NCBI RefSeq assembly: GCF_042747725.1
Contig: NZ_JBHZGO010000023.1
Location: 124,001 to 188,000, forward strand
DNA from: FACHB-T130 sp042747725
Lineage (GTDB): Bacteria; Cyanobacteriota; Cyanobacteriia; Cyanobacteriales; FACHB-T130
Reading direction: 5' to 3'
Length of the DNA stretch: 64,000 bases
The translations under genes and the position numbers were made by a program. The notes beneath the pieces are model-generated. The model was given only the letters and a program-made list of their open reading frames with translations, searched no databases and was not told the origin of the DNA. The first letter of the stretch is position 1. Every line of letters begins with the position of its first letter. Below are positions 31,894 to 40,805 of this stretch, in pieces.

Positions 31894-32964
31894 CTAAGCA
31901 CGTTTGCGTCCGGTACGACGGGAACGACTGGATGTATCAAATTCCAGGACAGCGCCGATGGCAAACAGGACGCCGCTGAAAACCCAAAATACTTCCAATA
32001 GTCCTCCGCTTTGATAATCCTTACCAATGAAAGCATTGGCGTATTTCAGCCACATATCGGCAACGTAGTATGAAAAAGCTGCCCCAGCAATCATCCGCCA
32101 AGACTGAGAAAAACGACCCCCCCAAAATGCTAGCAATACAGTCGAGGCAACGATCAACAGAAAGATATCGCTAACGACGTAAAAAATGTCCAAAAATATG
32201 CCTAATGGCTCTAGAAATTTTTCCACTGATATGACCCAGGCTGGAGCCTGATTTTCTCCAGTAGGAGCGGGTTGGGATTTAATGGCAGAGGGTTTTGCTT
32301 GTGCTGTTTTCACCACAGTAGCGGTTTTATTAACTGCTGGTACTTTGGTGGCAGCGATCGCTTTCTTGGGTGAAGTCGCCTTAGCTACCTGTGTTGTTAC
32401 TGCGGGTAAAGGTGGCGTTGCTGATGATGCATCATCAGGGGAGGCAACCTGTAGCCAGACTGCCAAGGCAATTCCGGCGACTGCGATCGCTGCAACGATT
32501 GCCCACTGCCAAACTTCTAGATTCAGTCGCCGGGAGATGACAGCTAAAATCATTCCCCAGGCAAGAAACAGATAGGCAGGTACAAAAAACAAATCCCCAG
32601 GTGACACAATCGGTTCTTGGTGTAAAACCAGTTCCCAGTAGCAAAACAACAGGTTCCCCAGAAAATAGCACGACATCCCCAGTCCAAATCCCAGCCAGAC
32701 GTTACGTCCGCTGACAATCTGGGGACTGCGCCAGTTTCTAAAACACAGCACTGCTGCCCCTAGGTAAGCCACCTCTTCAAAAATGTAAGTCCCAATCGAG
32801 TACCAAAGCGGACGCTCCTCTCCGGGCGCTGAAATGCTAAACAACAGAAAATACAGCAGTGCTAGCACACCCCAGGTTATTCCCGCAACGATTACGGTCT
32901 GTACGCTCAGAAAGGATTGTAAACCGGATGCCTTTTCCGATGACTTTTCTAAAGAACTGCTCAT
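31894..32964 (-). CDS. Polytopic membrane protein of unknown function
   Basis: 356 aa with about eight predicted transmembrane segments: roughly residues 24-46, 58-78, 90-110, 122-142, 150-170, 255-278, 288-308 and 322-342. A long Ala/Lys/Pro/Thr-rich soluble loop (about 173-245) divides it into two halves. The C-terminus is basic (SRSRRTGRKRA). No enzyme motif recognised. It begins the three-gene operon, ending 8 bp before the HTH gene. Family not identified. Confidence 0.75.
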   Translation of the reverse strand: MSSSLEKSSEKASGLQSFLSVQTVIVAGITWGVLALLYFLLFSISAPGEERPLWYSIGTYIFEEVAYLGAAVLCFRNWRSPQIVSGRNVWLGFGLGMSCYFLGNLLFCYWELVLHQEPIVSPGDLFFVPAYLFLAWGMILAVISRRLNLEVWQWAIVAAIAVAGIALAVWLQVASPDDASSATPPLPAVTTQVAKATSPKKAIAATKVPAVNKTATVVKTAQAKPSAIKSQPAPTGENQAPAWVISVEKFLEPLGIFLDIFYVVSDIFLLIVASTVLLAFWGGRFSQSWRMIAGAAFSYYVADMWLKYANAFIGKDYQSGGLLEVFWVFSGVLFAIGAVLEFDTSSRSRRTGRKRA

Positions 32965-33103
32965 AGTTTTTCAAAACAAGGATGCACGCAAGGTTTAATC
33001 GCAAATGCAATTCAATTAATAATCGGCTAACAAATCTCCTCTAAGAAGCGCAAGTGTCTCATCTTAATGCAAGCTTTGGCATATTTCTTAAACATTTTTC
33101 AGA

Positions 33104-33763
33104 TTATCGCCACAGCTTACCTAGGGGAGATTGATTCAGCCACTCTAGGAACTGAGTCCGCTCCCCTGGTTGCATATCTTGTAATGTATCCTTTACTCCT
33201 TGGGCAAAGTTGGTATTGCCAAAATATTCCTTACCCAGGCGATGTAGTTCTTGTAACAAGGTGATCAGATGATGTTCCTCCCAAGCGGGAATCTGGAGGC
33301 TAGTCAAGGGGTCCATCGTTAGCAAGTTTTTTACTGCTTCCGACCCATCCGCACCCGGAAAGTGCCACTGTCGCAAGACATCAGTGAGGTCTTTTTGAAA
33401 TAATCCGGCTTGTCTGTTTCCTAATAGGTCTTCAACGTCTATGAAAACTGCCTGAAGCAACAATAGGCAAGCTTGGGTTAGAGGGACAATTTTGAGGTCA
33501 CTACTAGCCTCCGCAGCCAGCTGATCTAAACGAATTTTGCCCCAGACACTATACCGATCTGGCTCTTCCAGCAAAACGCAGGCTTTGCCACGGTTATCGG
33601 TGAGTTCTCGCCAAAAGGCCCTGGCTTCTTCTGCTTGATTAGCCGCAAATACACTGATCAAGCGAAAAGTTTGCCCCTGATAAGTGAGAATCGGGATCTG
33701 CTGTTCCCGCTTGGGGTGCTGAATGCTAGAAATTTCAACATCCTGCCGTTTCAGAATAAACAT
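33104..33763 (-). CDS. Conserved cyanobacterial protein (possibly Npun_F0813 family)
   Basis: 219 aa from the ATG at 33763 (MFILKRQDVEISSIQHPKRE); the frame is open to 33829 but the 22 extra residues are low quality. Conserved-looking blocks are ILTYQGQTFRLISVFAANQA, RGKACVLLEEPDRYSVWGKI and WLNQSPLGKLWR. No known catalytic motif and no membrane segment. From memory it resembles proteins annotated as Npun_F0813 family; unverified. Confidence 0.7.
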   Translation of the reverse strand: MFILKRQDVEISSIQHPKREQQIPILTYQGQTFRLISVFAANQAEEARAFWRELTDNRGKACVLLEEPDRYSVWGKIRLDQLAAEASSDLKIVPLTQACLLLLQAVFIDVEDLLGNRQAGLFQKDLTDVLRQWHFPGADGSEAVKNLLTMDPLTSLQIPAWEEHHLITLLQELHRLGKEYFGNTNFAQGVKDTLQDMQPGERTQFLEWLNQSPLGKLWR

Positions 33764-34083
33764 GACACTGGCAAATGACTCCTGACTTGGCCGGGGGCGT
33801 TGTGCGGCTAAAAAGCGATCGCCACGCAACTATCAAGGGCGCGATCCAGCGCTGGTGCTGGGTTAAAATCGGACAGCGTCGCGAGTGCGTCCGCGTAGCG
33901 CATATCGCCTTGACTAATACACTATCGTATCCAAACGTCTGAGTATGTTGGTTTCTAGTTTACATTGAGCTTAAAGCTGCTTGAGCGATATATTTGGAAA
34001 GCTTTGGCTTTCTGGGTTGCTTTGCAGCGCTCGGCACAGATACAATTTACGACAGAGCCAAGGTTGCTGATGCGTTTTTATGT
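33764..34083. other. 320-bp intergenic region before tRNA-Arg
   Basis: No gene found. It contains HIP1-like GCGATCGC and a GC-rich repeat-like stretch (GCGTCGCGAGTGCGTCCGCG) around 33877. Nothing else recognised. Confidence 0.5.
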
Positions 34084-34157
34084 GGGTGCGTAACTCAGGT
34101 GGATAGAGTAGCTGCCTTCTAAGCAGTTTGGCGGGGGTTCGAGTCCCTCCGCACCCG
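34084..34157 (+). tRNA. tRNA-Arg (anticodon TCT)
   Basis: 74-nt cloverleaf: acceptor GGGTGCG/CGCACCC, D arm ACTCAGGTGGATAGAGT, anticodon stem GCTGC/GCAGT with loop CTTCTAA, T loop TTCGAGT, discriminator G. CCA is not encoded. Confidence 0.94.
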
Positions 34158-34269
34158 TTTTAAACTCAATACAAATCCTTATACCCAAAAGATTGGGTAT
34201 AATCCCCAGAAACTTAACTTCTGAGGTAGGTTCATCCGGATGAAACCTTGATAAGTTATCTGCTGAAAA

Positions 34270-34341
34270 AGCCCGTGACGAGGATTGAACTCGTGACCTC
34301 ACCCTTACCAAGGGTGTGCTCTACCACTGAGCCACACGGGC
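34270..34341 (-). tRNA. tRNA-Thr (anticodon GGT)
   Basis: 72-nt cloverleaf on the minus strand: acceptor GCCCGTG/CACGGGC, D arm GCTCAGTGGTAGAGC, anticodon stem CACCC/GGGTG with loop TTGGTAA, T arm GTTCAATCC. It is the second tRNA-Thr in the window (the other reads CGT). Confidence 0.95.
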
Positions 34342-34429
34342 AATTTTAGAAGTTTTAAGTGTTAAATTTTGAGTGGGTTATCTTAAAATAATAACTCAAA
34401 ATTTATGACTCAGAACTTTAGTTGTATGG

Positions 34430-34511
34430 TGGGCCGAGCTGGATTTGAACCAGCGTAGGCATAGCCAGCGGATTTACAGTCCGCCCCCATTAACCACTCG
34501 GGCATCGACCC
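34430..34511 (-). tRNA. tRNA-Tyr (anticodon GTA)
   Basis: 82-nt class II tRNA on the minus strand: acceptor GGGTCGA/TCGGCCC, anticodon loop CTGTAAA, long variable arm and T arm GGTTCAAATCC. The discriminator A is followed by CCA in the genome (34427-34429), unlike the other tRNAs here. It is followed by tRNA-Thr(GGT) 88 bp downstream, probably in one transcript. Confidence 0.95.
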
Positions 34512-34668
34512 ATTTGATCCACGATTAATAATCGTAGCACAACTTTTAGAAAATGCAAAAGATTTTTTGAAAATTGATTTTAGAGATTTGGGAAAAAGTG
34601 ACAGGGGGTGAAAGCAGGAGGATGAGAGCGCGAGTCTACATCGCTTACATTGATCCGTGTCCCCTGAA

Positions 34669-35874
34669 TCAGCCGCCACCAGAGCCGCCACCAGAGCGCG
34701 TGGCATTTCTCGTAGCGATCGCCCGACTGGGAAAGTCACTCTCATCATAAATTTCGCCAACCAGCTCCTCCAGAATATCTTCCAGCGTGATCAACCCCAC
34801 CGTGCCCCCATACTCATCAACGACGATCGCAATGTGGAGGCGTTGTTGCAACATATCCTTAAGTAGATTGGCGGCTCGTTTCGTGTCCGGCACGTATACT
34901 GGCGGGTCCATCGCCTCTGTCACCAAGCCATTATCAATTCCTTCTTTTTGCAAAAACCTCAGCTGCTGGAGCGCTCGCTTCAGGTGAACAACGCCCACAA
35001 TTTGATCCTTAGACTCCTCCTGCACGGGAATACGGGAGTATCCTGTCTCCAGACACAGATTCACAAACTCCTGCAACGTCGCTTCATGGGAGATTGTCCT
35101 CATGTCAATTCGTGGCTTAACCAGATCGCGGGTGCTGAGGCTGTCTAGCATCAAGGCTTTGTTCAGCAGCTGGTGTTTGTGTAAATCCAGGTGCCCCTTG
35201 CCTCCCAAAATTTCAATCATCAGATGGAGATCTCTTAAAGACTCTCCCTCTTGGACAACGCCCCCCTGAAACAGGCGAATTACCTGCTGAGTAATTTTCT
35301 CAAATAAATAAATGAGTGGACCGAGAACGATAGATAACAAGTAAATCGGGCGAACGGCAAACTTAAAAACTGGCATCACATTGTTGATTGCCAGAGATTT
35401 AGGTGTAACTTCTCCAAAAATTAGCACCAGAAAAGTAACAACAGCAGTAGCAATTCCTAATCCTGCATTCCCCAGCCAGAGGGCAAATAAGTTACTGGTC
35501 AGAATCGCCGAAAAATTATTGACCAGGTTGTTACCCACTAGGAGGGTAGTGATAAACCGACCCCGATTTTCTAAGACCAGCGCAAACATCCGACGCGGGT
35601 CTCCCTGCTCTTGAATCATCGCCCTGAGTTTAAGGTTGTCGAGGGCTGTAATCGCAGTTTCCGAGCCGGAGAAAAAAGCGGAAAGCAAAAGCATCAATCC
35701 CAGCGCCGCGATATCGAGCCAAATACTTCCTAAAAGGGGACCAAGATCGGAAGTAACGAGAATATATGACTGAACGGGTAAAAAAATCACGGGAAACTGT
35801 AAAAGGCAAAAGGCAAAAGGCAAAAGGCAAAAGGCAAAAGGCAAAAGGCAAAAGGCAAAAGAAAGCTTTTTCAC
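34669..35874 (-). CDS. CNNM/CorC-HlyC family membrane protein, N-terminus encoded by heptamer repeat
   Basis: Up to 401 aa from a GTG at 35874, which has AAAAGG upstream. The first 34 residues include three copies of the heptapeptide-like FAFCLLP and are translated from the AAAAGGC tandem repeat (35801-35861). The recognisable protein begins near VTSDLGPLLGSIWLDIAALG, with a GTG at 35790 as a possible downstream start. A DUF21 domain follows with three or four membrane helices (LLSAFFSGSETAITALDNLK, VTFLVLIFGEVTPKSLAINN), then paired CBS domains (VGVVHLKRALQQLRF; VVDEYGGTVGLITLEDILEE). The usual C-terminal CorC/HlyC domain is missing; it ends in a Gly/Ser tail. Likely a divalent-cation (Mg/Co) transporter or its regulator. 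Confidence 0.85.
   Translation of the reverse strand: MKKLSFAFCLLPFAFCLLPFAFCLLQFPVIFLPVQSYILVTSDLGPLLGSIWLDIAALGLMLLLSAFFSGSETAITALDNLKLRAMIQEQGDPRRMFALVLENRGRFITTLLVGNNLVNNFSAILTSNLFALWLGNAGLGIATAVVTFLVLIFGEVTPKSLAINNVMPVFKFAVRPIYLLSIVLGPLIYLFEKITQQVIRLFQGGVVQEGESLRDLHLMIEILGGKGHLDLHKHQLLNKALMLDSLSTRDLVKPRIDMRTISHEATLQEFVNLCLETGYSRIPVQEESKDQIVGVVHLKRALQQLRFLQKEGIDNGLVTEAMDPPVYVPDTKRAANLLKDMLQQRLHIAIVVDEYGGTVGLITLEDILEELVGEIYDESDFPSRAIATRNATRSGGGSGGG
35801..35861. repeat. AAAAGGC tandem heptamer repeat (8 units plus partial)
   Basis: Eight identical AAAAGGC units occupy 35801-35856, followed by a partial AAAAG. They overlap the proposed N-terminus of the CNNM protein. Since 7 is not a multiple of 3, each gained or lost unit shifts the frame. 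A short inverted match (GCCTTTTTCCTTTT) lies at 35879-35892. Confidence 0.92.
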
Positions 35875-35895
35875 TTTGCCTTTTTCCTTTTAACT

Positions 35896-37713
35896 TTAGA
35901 GTAGCTCACCCGTTTCTTGTAAAGAGTGCAAACGTCGGTAAATCCCTTCGCGGCGCAGTAGTTCAGCATGGCTGCCGACTTCTACAATTTGACCTTGATC
36001 GAGAACTACAATTTTGTCTGCTTCCCGGACGGTACTAAGTCTGTGGGCAATGATGATGGTAGTGCGGGTGCCGAGGATGCTACGCATTGCCAACTGAATT
36101 GAGCGCTCAGATTCGTAGTCGAGGCTAGAAGTTGCTTCATCAAAGATGAGGATATCCGGATCGACCAAGAGTGCCCTAGCAATCCCCAAGCGCTGCCGTT
36201 GTCCGCCAGACAGCCGCATCCCCCGCTCTCCTACAACGGTGTAGTACCCTTGCGGTAGATGCTCGATGACTTCGTCTACTCTGGCAATGCGGCAAGCTTC
36301 CTGAACCTGTTCAAAGGTAGCTTTGGGGTTGCCATAGGTAAGGTTCTCAAGCAAAGTACCGTTGAAGATGTCTACTTCCTGGTGAACAATCGCCAGACGC
36401 CGCCGATAACCTGTGACATCCATAGTGCGAATGTCTTGACCATCTATTAAAATGTGCCCTTGATGGGGTTCAAAATACCGGAACAGAAGCTTGACTAAGG
36501 TAGACTTACCCGACCCCGAACGTCCCACCAGGGCTACAGTTTGATACGGTTCGATGAGTAGGTTGATGTTTTCTAAAACTGGGCGGCTGCTGTCGTAGCC
36601 AAAGGTCAGATGAGAAAACTCGACTTTGCCGGTGAATTGATAGGATGTGACGGTGGCAGATGAATCCATAACAAAATTAGCTGCATCCGCCCCAGTTTTC
36701 TGCTGCATAAACTCGTGAAACCGCAGCATTGAGGCATAGCGACGAGCAAAAATTTCTGCTATATTGGCGATTGGTTCCAACTCTGCATAAGCCATGCTGG
36801 AAACGGTTAAAGTGGTGACAAAGTGACCAAGTGAAATCTGACCTTTTAGCGCAGCAGCGAGAGTTAAACCTAGCACCATCAAAACACAAAACTGGATGAG
36901 AGTTTTTTGCCAAGTGGCGAGTTTGATGTAACCAAGGTGAATGCGGTAGACAATGACTTTAAACTCGCGGTTTAAGCGTTGCCGTTGCCGTTTCATTTCT
37001 ATTGCTTCTGTGGCAAATGCTTTGACTGTTTTGATATTGGTGACGATTTCAGAGGTCCGGCTTTGGGTATTTTCCATGTATTTATCTAGCCGTTGTTCTT
37101 GTTGCATCAGATGCTTTAAACCTTTGAGGCTGAAGCTGAGTATAAACAAGAACGAAACTAGAAATAGTAAGGCGATGCGCCACTCAATAAACCAGATAAT
37201 TACAAAGATACCCAACACTCGGAATAGTTTGGGAATCAACTGTCCGGCGATTTCTGGGTAAGTCCAAGTATGGTTTTCAAGTCCTTTAGCAACTCGTCCG
37301 GCGATACGTCCGGGGTTGTTTTCTTCGTAAAATTCTAGGGGCAGAGTGAGGATTTTTCCTAGTATTTTTTGAGCTTGATCTCGACGCGATCGCAAGGCGA
37401 TATCCCAATGAAACCACCAACTTGTCCAAATCTGAATGGGCGCTCTAACTACGGTGACTAGGAAGATTAACCCCATTAGCACTGATAGGGAAAAAAACCG
37501 ATTTGCTGGTAAGTTAGTAATGTCGGCGACAAGAGCGATCGCATTTTGCAATCCCTTATCCAGCGGTTGACTGGACAGCACGTTGAGAATCTGCCCAATT
37601 GTGTAAGGAACTACCAGATCGATGATTTCAAAGAGACTAGACGCTGCAATACTCAAAAGCGCGACTACCCGATATTTTCGGTAATAACCGAGGATATCCC
37701 GAATGCTTGCCAT
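35896..37713 (-). CDS. ABC transporter, fused permease/ATPase exporter
   Basis: 605 aa from the ATG at 37713 (MASIRDILGYYRKYRVVALL); a TTG at 37740 is an alternative. The N-terminal type-1 exporter membrane domain has about six helices (residues 15-320). The nucleotide-binding domain has Walker A VGRSGSGKSTLVKLLF, signature LSGGQRQRLGIARALL, Walker B DPDILIFDEATSSLD and the H-loop IIAHRLSTVREAD. It belongs to the MdlB/MsbA-like group and would work as a homodimer. Substrate (lipid, peptide or drug) cannot be told. Confidence 0.92.
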   Translation of the reverse strand: MASIRDILGYYRKYRVVALLSIAASSLFEIIDLVVPYTIGQILNVLSSQPLDKGLQNAIALVADITNLPANRFFSLSVLMGLIFLVTVVRAPIQIWTSWWFHWDIALRSRRDQAQKILGKILTLPLEFYEENNPGRIAGRVAKGLENHTWTYPEIAGQLIPKLFRVLGIFVIIWFIEWRIALLFLVSFLFILSFSLKGLKHLMQQEQRLDKYMENTQSRTSEIVTNIKTVKAFATEAIEMKRQRQRLNREFKVIVYRIHLGYIKLATWQKTLIQFCVLMVLGLTLAAALKGQISLGHFVTTLTVSSMAYAELEPIANIAEIFARRYASMLRFHEFMQQKTGADAANFVMDSSATVTSYQFTGKVEFSHLTFGYDSSRPVLENINLLIEPYQTVALVGRSGSGKSTLVKLLFRYFEPHQGHILIDGQDIRTMDVTGYRRRLAIVHQEVDIFNGTLLENLTYGNPKATFEQVQEACRIARVDEVIEHLPQGYYTVVGERGMRLSGGQRQRLGIARALLVDPDILIFDEATSSLDYESERSIQLAMRSILGTRTTIIIAHRLSTVREADKIVVLDQGQIVEVGSHAELLRREGIYRRLHSLQETGELL

Positions 37714-38051
37714 AATTCTTTCTTGATGAAAAATAGCCAATAAAAAATTCCAGAGTCCGGTTCAAAAAGCGACTCTGAAAAACTCGTATCTTGCATCCAG
37801 CGACTTTAAATCGCGGCTACACACACCAAGCCCATCTCCGTGGGGCGTGAAAACTCTTCACTTGTCTTTAGTCGAGCGAAATGTTTGTGTAGCCCCATGC
37901 AGCCTAAGGGCAAAAAATACGCGAAAGATATTTTGGGTTAAACAACAAAGTAACTCCCCGAATAAGGGAGTTTTACAGGAACTTTGAGATAACCCATCGA
38001 TTGAACTTATGGCTTTATCAGCATCGGTGGTGGCCTCGGTTTAGTAGCGGG
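37714..38051. other. 338-bp region with a repeat remnant and terminator
   Basis: No gene seen. GCGGCTACACACACC near 37813-37827 and TTTGTGTAGCC near 37887-37898 form partial inverted ends of a possible 85-bp repeat element. A terminator hairpin lies at 37952-37972. Confidence 0.5.
37952..37972 (-). terminator. Terminator-like hairpin downstream of the 45-aa membrane protein gene
   Basis: AACTCCC (37952-37958) pairs with GGGAGTT (37966-37972) around a 7-nt loop. It lies about 80 bp beyond the stop of the small gene read on the minus strand. The stem is short. Confidence 0.5.
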
Positions 38052-38189
38052 TTACATAGCGTAGGCTGAGTGGAGTGCCCACCAGACGAGAAAAGCAATA
38101 CCGCCCAAAACCAACACGGATGAGATAGCGATCGCTTTTGGGCTATCAGCTCCCTCGAACTTCATAATTCCACGGTTCAAGTCTGACAT
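38052..38189 (-). CDS. 45-aa single-helix membrane protein
   Basis: Short gene with an ATG at 38189 and TAA at 38052. A strong AAGGAGG (complement of 38201-38207) lies 11 bp upstream. The protein begins MSDLNRGIMKFEGADSPKAI, followed by one hydrophobic helix (SSVLVLGGIAFLVWWALH) and a short C-terminus SAYAM. Codons include a HIP1 site in frame. Size and layout resemble low-molecular-mass thylakoid subunits of photosystems or NDH-1 (NdhP-like is one possibility), but I cannot assign a family by sight. Confidence 0.8.
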   Translation of the reverse strand: MSDLNRGIMKFEGADSPKAIAISSVLVLGGIAFLVWWALHSAYAM

Positions 38190-38404
38190 AAGGCTGCGAT
38201 CCTCCTTGGCTCGGAGCTAGACAACGATTTGTAAACATATCGTACTCATGACTAGGTTAGCGGGTGTTAGAGCATTCGTCTATCACCCGAATGGGTCATA
38301 AATGGGTTGGGCTAAGATGGGAGCGACTTTTAATACTGCAAAACTGAAGTGCTGCAAGATTTAAGCTAGATTGGTTCACGCTCTATGTACACAGGGGATT
38401 ATCC

Positions 38405-39358
38405 GTGAAAATCGCGCTAATTGTTTTGGCAGTTGTTGTGGGGTTGGTGCTGGCGGTAGAGGTGGGATTGCGACTGCTATTCGGTTTCGGAAATCCCCTC
38501 ATTTATATTGCCGATGAGCAGATTGGATATTTATTAGCGCCAAATCAGCGCACTCGTCGCTTTGGCAATCTGATAGAAATTAATCAGTATTCGATGCGAA
38601 GCCCAAAAATAACAGAAACTCGCCCAGAATCTACGCTGCGGGTACTATTACTAGGAGATTCCATCGCTAATGGTGGCTGGTGGACAGATCAGGCTGAGAC
38701 GCTTTCAGCCATGATGACTCAGCAGTTGCAATCATCTAGCGATGGTAAGACTTTTAACCAGATTGAAGTTCTCAACGCTTCGGCGAATTCCTGGTGTCCG
38801 CGCAATGAATTAGCTTACCTAAAGCAGTTTGGTACTTTTGAAGCTCAGGTAGTCGTGTTGCTGATTAATACCGACGATTTATTCGGGACTGCGCCGACTT
38901 CAATCCCCGTAGGACGCGATCGCAATTACCCCGACCAAAAACCGCCCCTAGCTCTTGTAGAGGCATTCAGCCGCTATTTGTTAAAGGCACCGCCAGTACC
39001 AGAGATGAAAGCGGTGAATGCGGAATCAGGCGATCGCGTTGGCTTTAATTTAAAAGCCATTCAAGAAATCCAGACCATCGCAGAGCAAAAAGGTGCCAGC
39101 TTTTTGCTAGCAATGACACCCCTGAAGCGGGAAGTCGGCGAACCGGGTCCCCGTGATTATGAACTAAAAGCGCGAGTGCGCCTCATCGACTTAACCCAAA
39201 ACCAACACATTGCCTACATAGATTTTCTGCCCATTTTCAACTCAAAAGAGCAGCCAGAAACCCTGTACCGAGATCATATCCATCTCAGCCCTCAAGGAAA
39301 TCAGCTGGTTAATGAAGAAATTGGGCGATCGCTCAATCAATTAAAAATGCAAAATTAA
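38405..39358 (+). CDS. SGNH/GDSL-type hydrolase-like protein, membrane-anchored
   Basis: 317 aa starting at a GTG (38405). An N-terminal hydrophobic segment (IALIVLAVVVGLVLAVEVGL) acts as signal or anchor. Block I is VLLLGDSIANGGWW, with the Ser nucleophile in GDS, and the C-terminal block V is YRDHIHLSPQGNQLVNEEIG with the catalytic Asp-x-x-His. A middle Asn/Gly block is less clear (LNASANSWCPRNELAYL). Similar proteins are esterases or acyl-modifying enzymes of extracellular polysaccharide. Substrate not known. Confidence 0.82.
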   Translation: MKIALIVLAVVVGLVLAVEVGLRLLFGFGNPLIYIADEQIGYLLAPNQRTRRFGNLIEINQYSMRSPKITETRPESTLRVLLLGDSIANGGWWTDQAETLSAMMTQQLQSSSDGKTFNQIEVLNASANSWCPRNELAYLKQFGTFEAQVVVLLINTDDLFGTAPTSIPVGRDRNYPDQKPPLALVEAFSRYLLKAPPVPEMKAVNAESGDRVGFNLKAIQEIQTIAEQKGASFLLAMTPLKREVGEPGPRDYELKARVRLIDLTQNQHIAYIDFLPIFNSKEQPETLYRDHIHLSPQGNQLVNEEIGRSLNQLKMQN

Positions 39359-39505
39359 AAATTAAAAATTGCGGAATTTTTATTTTAGTAGTGGTAAACA
39401 CATAGTGTTAATTAGTAGTGGAACCTCTGTTATACAAAGGTTTCCAAGCTAATTATCACTACTTCTACAACACTACTCCCATTTTTAATTTTTAATTTTT
39501 AATTT
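39352..39505. repeat. Nested inverted repeat between convergent genes
   Basis: Outer AT-rich arms (AAATTAAAAATTAAAAATT from 39352; AATTTTTAATTTTTAATTTT to about 39503) are complementary. Inside, AGTAGTG (39387-39393) faces CACTACT (39471-39477), and the middle also pairs (TAATTAG with CTAATTA; AACCT with AGGTT). It could be a MITE-like element or a large bidirectional terminator. Confidence 0.7.
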
Positions 39506-39506
39506 T

Positions 39507-40580
39507 TTAAAAGGAAACGGCTACAGCCGGAGAACTCAGACACCGACAATCCCAGTCTGGTTGCTGCCAAACCTGACCATCAAGAGCCATCTGATCGATC
39601 AAACTCGCCAGACGCAACGCCTTAAGCGCCTGTTCGCCGCCTACAGAGGGTTGATTCCCACCACGCACGCAGTTAACAAAATGCTCTAACTCCGCGTGAA
39701 GCGGCTCAATATTACTGGTGTAGACTTTCTCAATTAACCCATCCTGTCGGTAAAGCACCTGACCATAATCTGTCATATAATTGGCAGTCGTTTGTCGGTG
39801 AATCAGAATCTCATTGTTGAGAAAATCTGCTTCAGTTAGAGAATTTTTGCAATGGGCAGCAATGCGACGAATTTTGCGATGTGTCACCTTACTGGCTGTT
39901 AGCGTAGCGACAATTCCGTTGGCAAAACCAAGGGTAGCCGTCACGTAATCTAGATAGCCAGAATCAGCGGCACGACTACCACTGGCGGTCAATTTGACTA
40001 CGGGTGCAGCGGATAGTTCTAGCAGCAGGTCAATATCATGAATCATCAGATCCAAGACTACAGAAACATCGTTAGCCCTTTGCGAGTAAGGACTCATGCG
40101 ATGAGCCTCTAGGGCAAGCAATTCTTCTGTTTTCAGAACTTTGCTGAGTTCTTGAAAAGCCGGATTAAACCGCTCAATGTGCCCTACTTGGAGAATACAG
40201 TGAGATTCGGCTGCGGCATTGACGAGGGATTCAGCCTCAGCAATACTGGCGGCAATCGGCTTTTCAATCAAGACATGAATCCCGGCTTGCAGGCAAGTTA
40301 TGCCAACCTCGTGATGCAGCCTTGTCGGAACGGCAATGCAGACAGCATCTACATAGGGGATTAAGTCATGATAATTTTCAAAAAAGCGGGCGCGATACTT
40401 ACTCGCAGTATCCAAACCCCGCTCAACATTAATATCTGATACACCAACCAGTTCAACATCTTTAAGCAGACTCAGAACGCGGGTGTGATGCTGTCCCATA
40501 TTGCCGACCCCAATCACGCCAATGCGGATTGGTTGAGGCTGGTTGCGCTGCTGATGAGCGTCTGGCTGTCTTGCTGACAT
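39507..40580 (-). CDS. Gfo/Idh/MocA family oxidoreductase
   Basis: 357 aa from the ATG at 40580 (MSARQPDAHQQRNQPQPIRI), with AGGAG upstream; a TTG at 40634 would add 18 residues. NAD(P)-binding Rossmann fold: IGVIGVGNMGQHHTRVLSLL, then DAVCIAVPTRLHHEVG and the dinucleotide/catalytic EKPIA motif (HVLIEKPIAASIAEAESLVN). The C-terminal domain includes VLDLMIHDIDLLLELS and HAELEHFVNCVRGGNQPSVG. Substrate not predictable; many members act on sugars or UDP-sugars. Confidence 0.9.
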   Translation of the reverse strand: MSARQPDAHQQRNQPQPIRIGVIGVGNMGQHHTRVLSLLKDVELVGVSDINVERGLDTASKYRARFFENYHDLIPYVDAVCIAVPTRLHHEVGITCLQAGIHVLIEKPIAASIAEAESLVNAAAESHCILQVGHIERFNPAFQELSKVLKTEELLALEAHRMSPYSQRANDVSVVLDLMIHDIDLLLELSAAPVVKLTASGSRAADSGYLDYVTATLGFANGIVATLTASKVTHRKIRRIAAHCKNSLTEADFLNNEILIHRQTTANYMTDYGQVLYRQDGLIEKVYTSNIEPLHAELEHFVNCVRGGNQPSVGGEQALKALRLASLIDQMALDGQVWQQPDWDCRCLSSPAVAVSF

Positions 40581-40805
40581 GCTATCTTGCACTCCTGTAT
40601 GCTCCTCCACCACTAGGATTAAATCAATTGGCAACGTTTAGTCGCCTGAGACGATCCAGATGGTATCATAGTGCCTTCTTTTGTGAAGAATTTCAAAGCT
40701 GTGTCTAACTTTCTCAAATTTGTGAGAGTTGGCTCATCTTCCATTTTGTTGAGGTTTGTAAATTAGCAGCTGGTAAATGTGTCACTTTCTCTCCCGTCCA
40801 TCTGG

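Noticed and set aside
35630..36038. Additional frames across the AAAAGGC repeat
   Set aside because: Repeat-generated shadows of the CNNM gene and neighbouring spacer.
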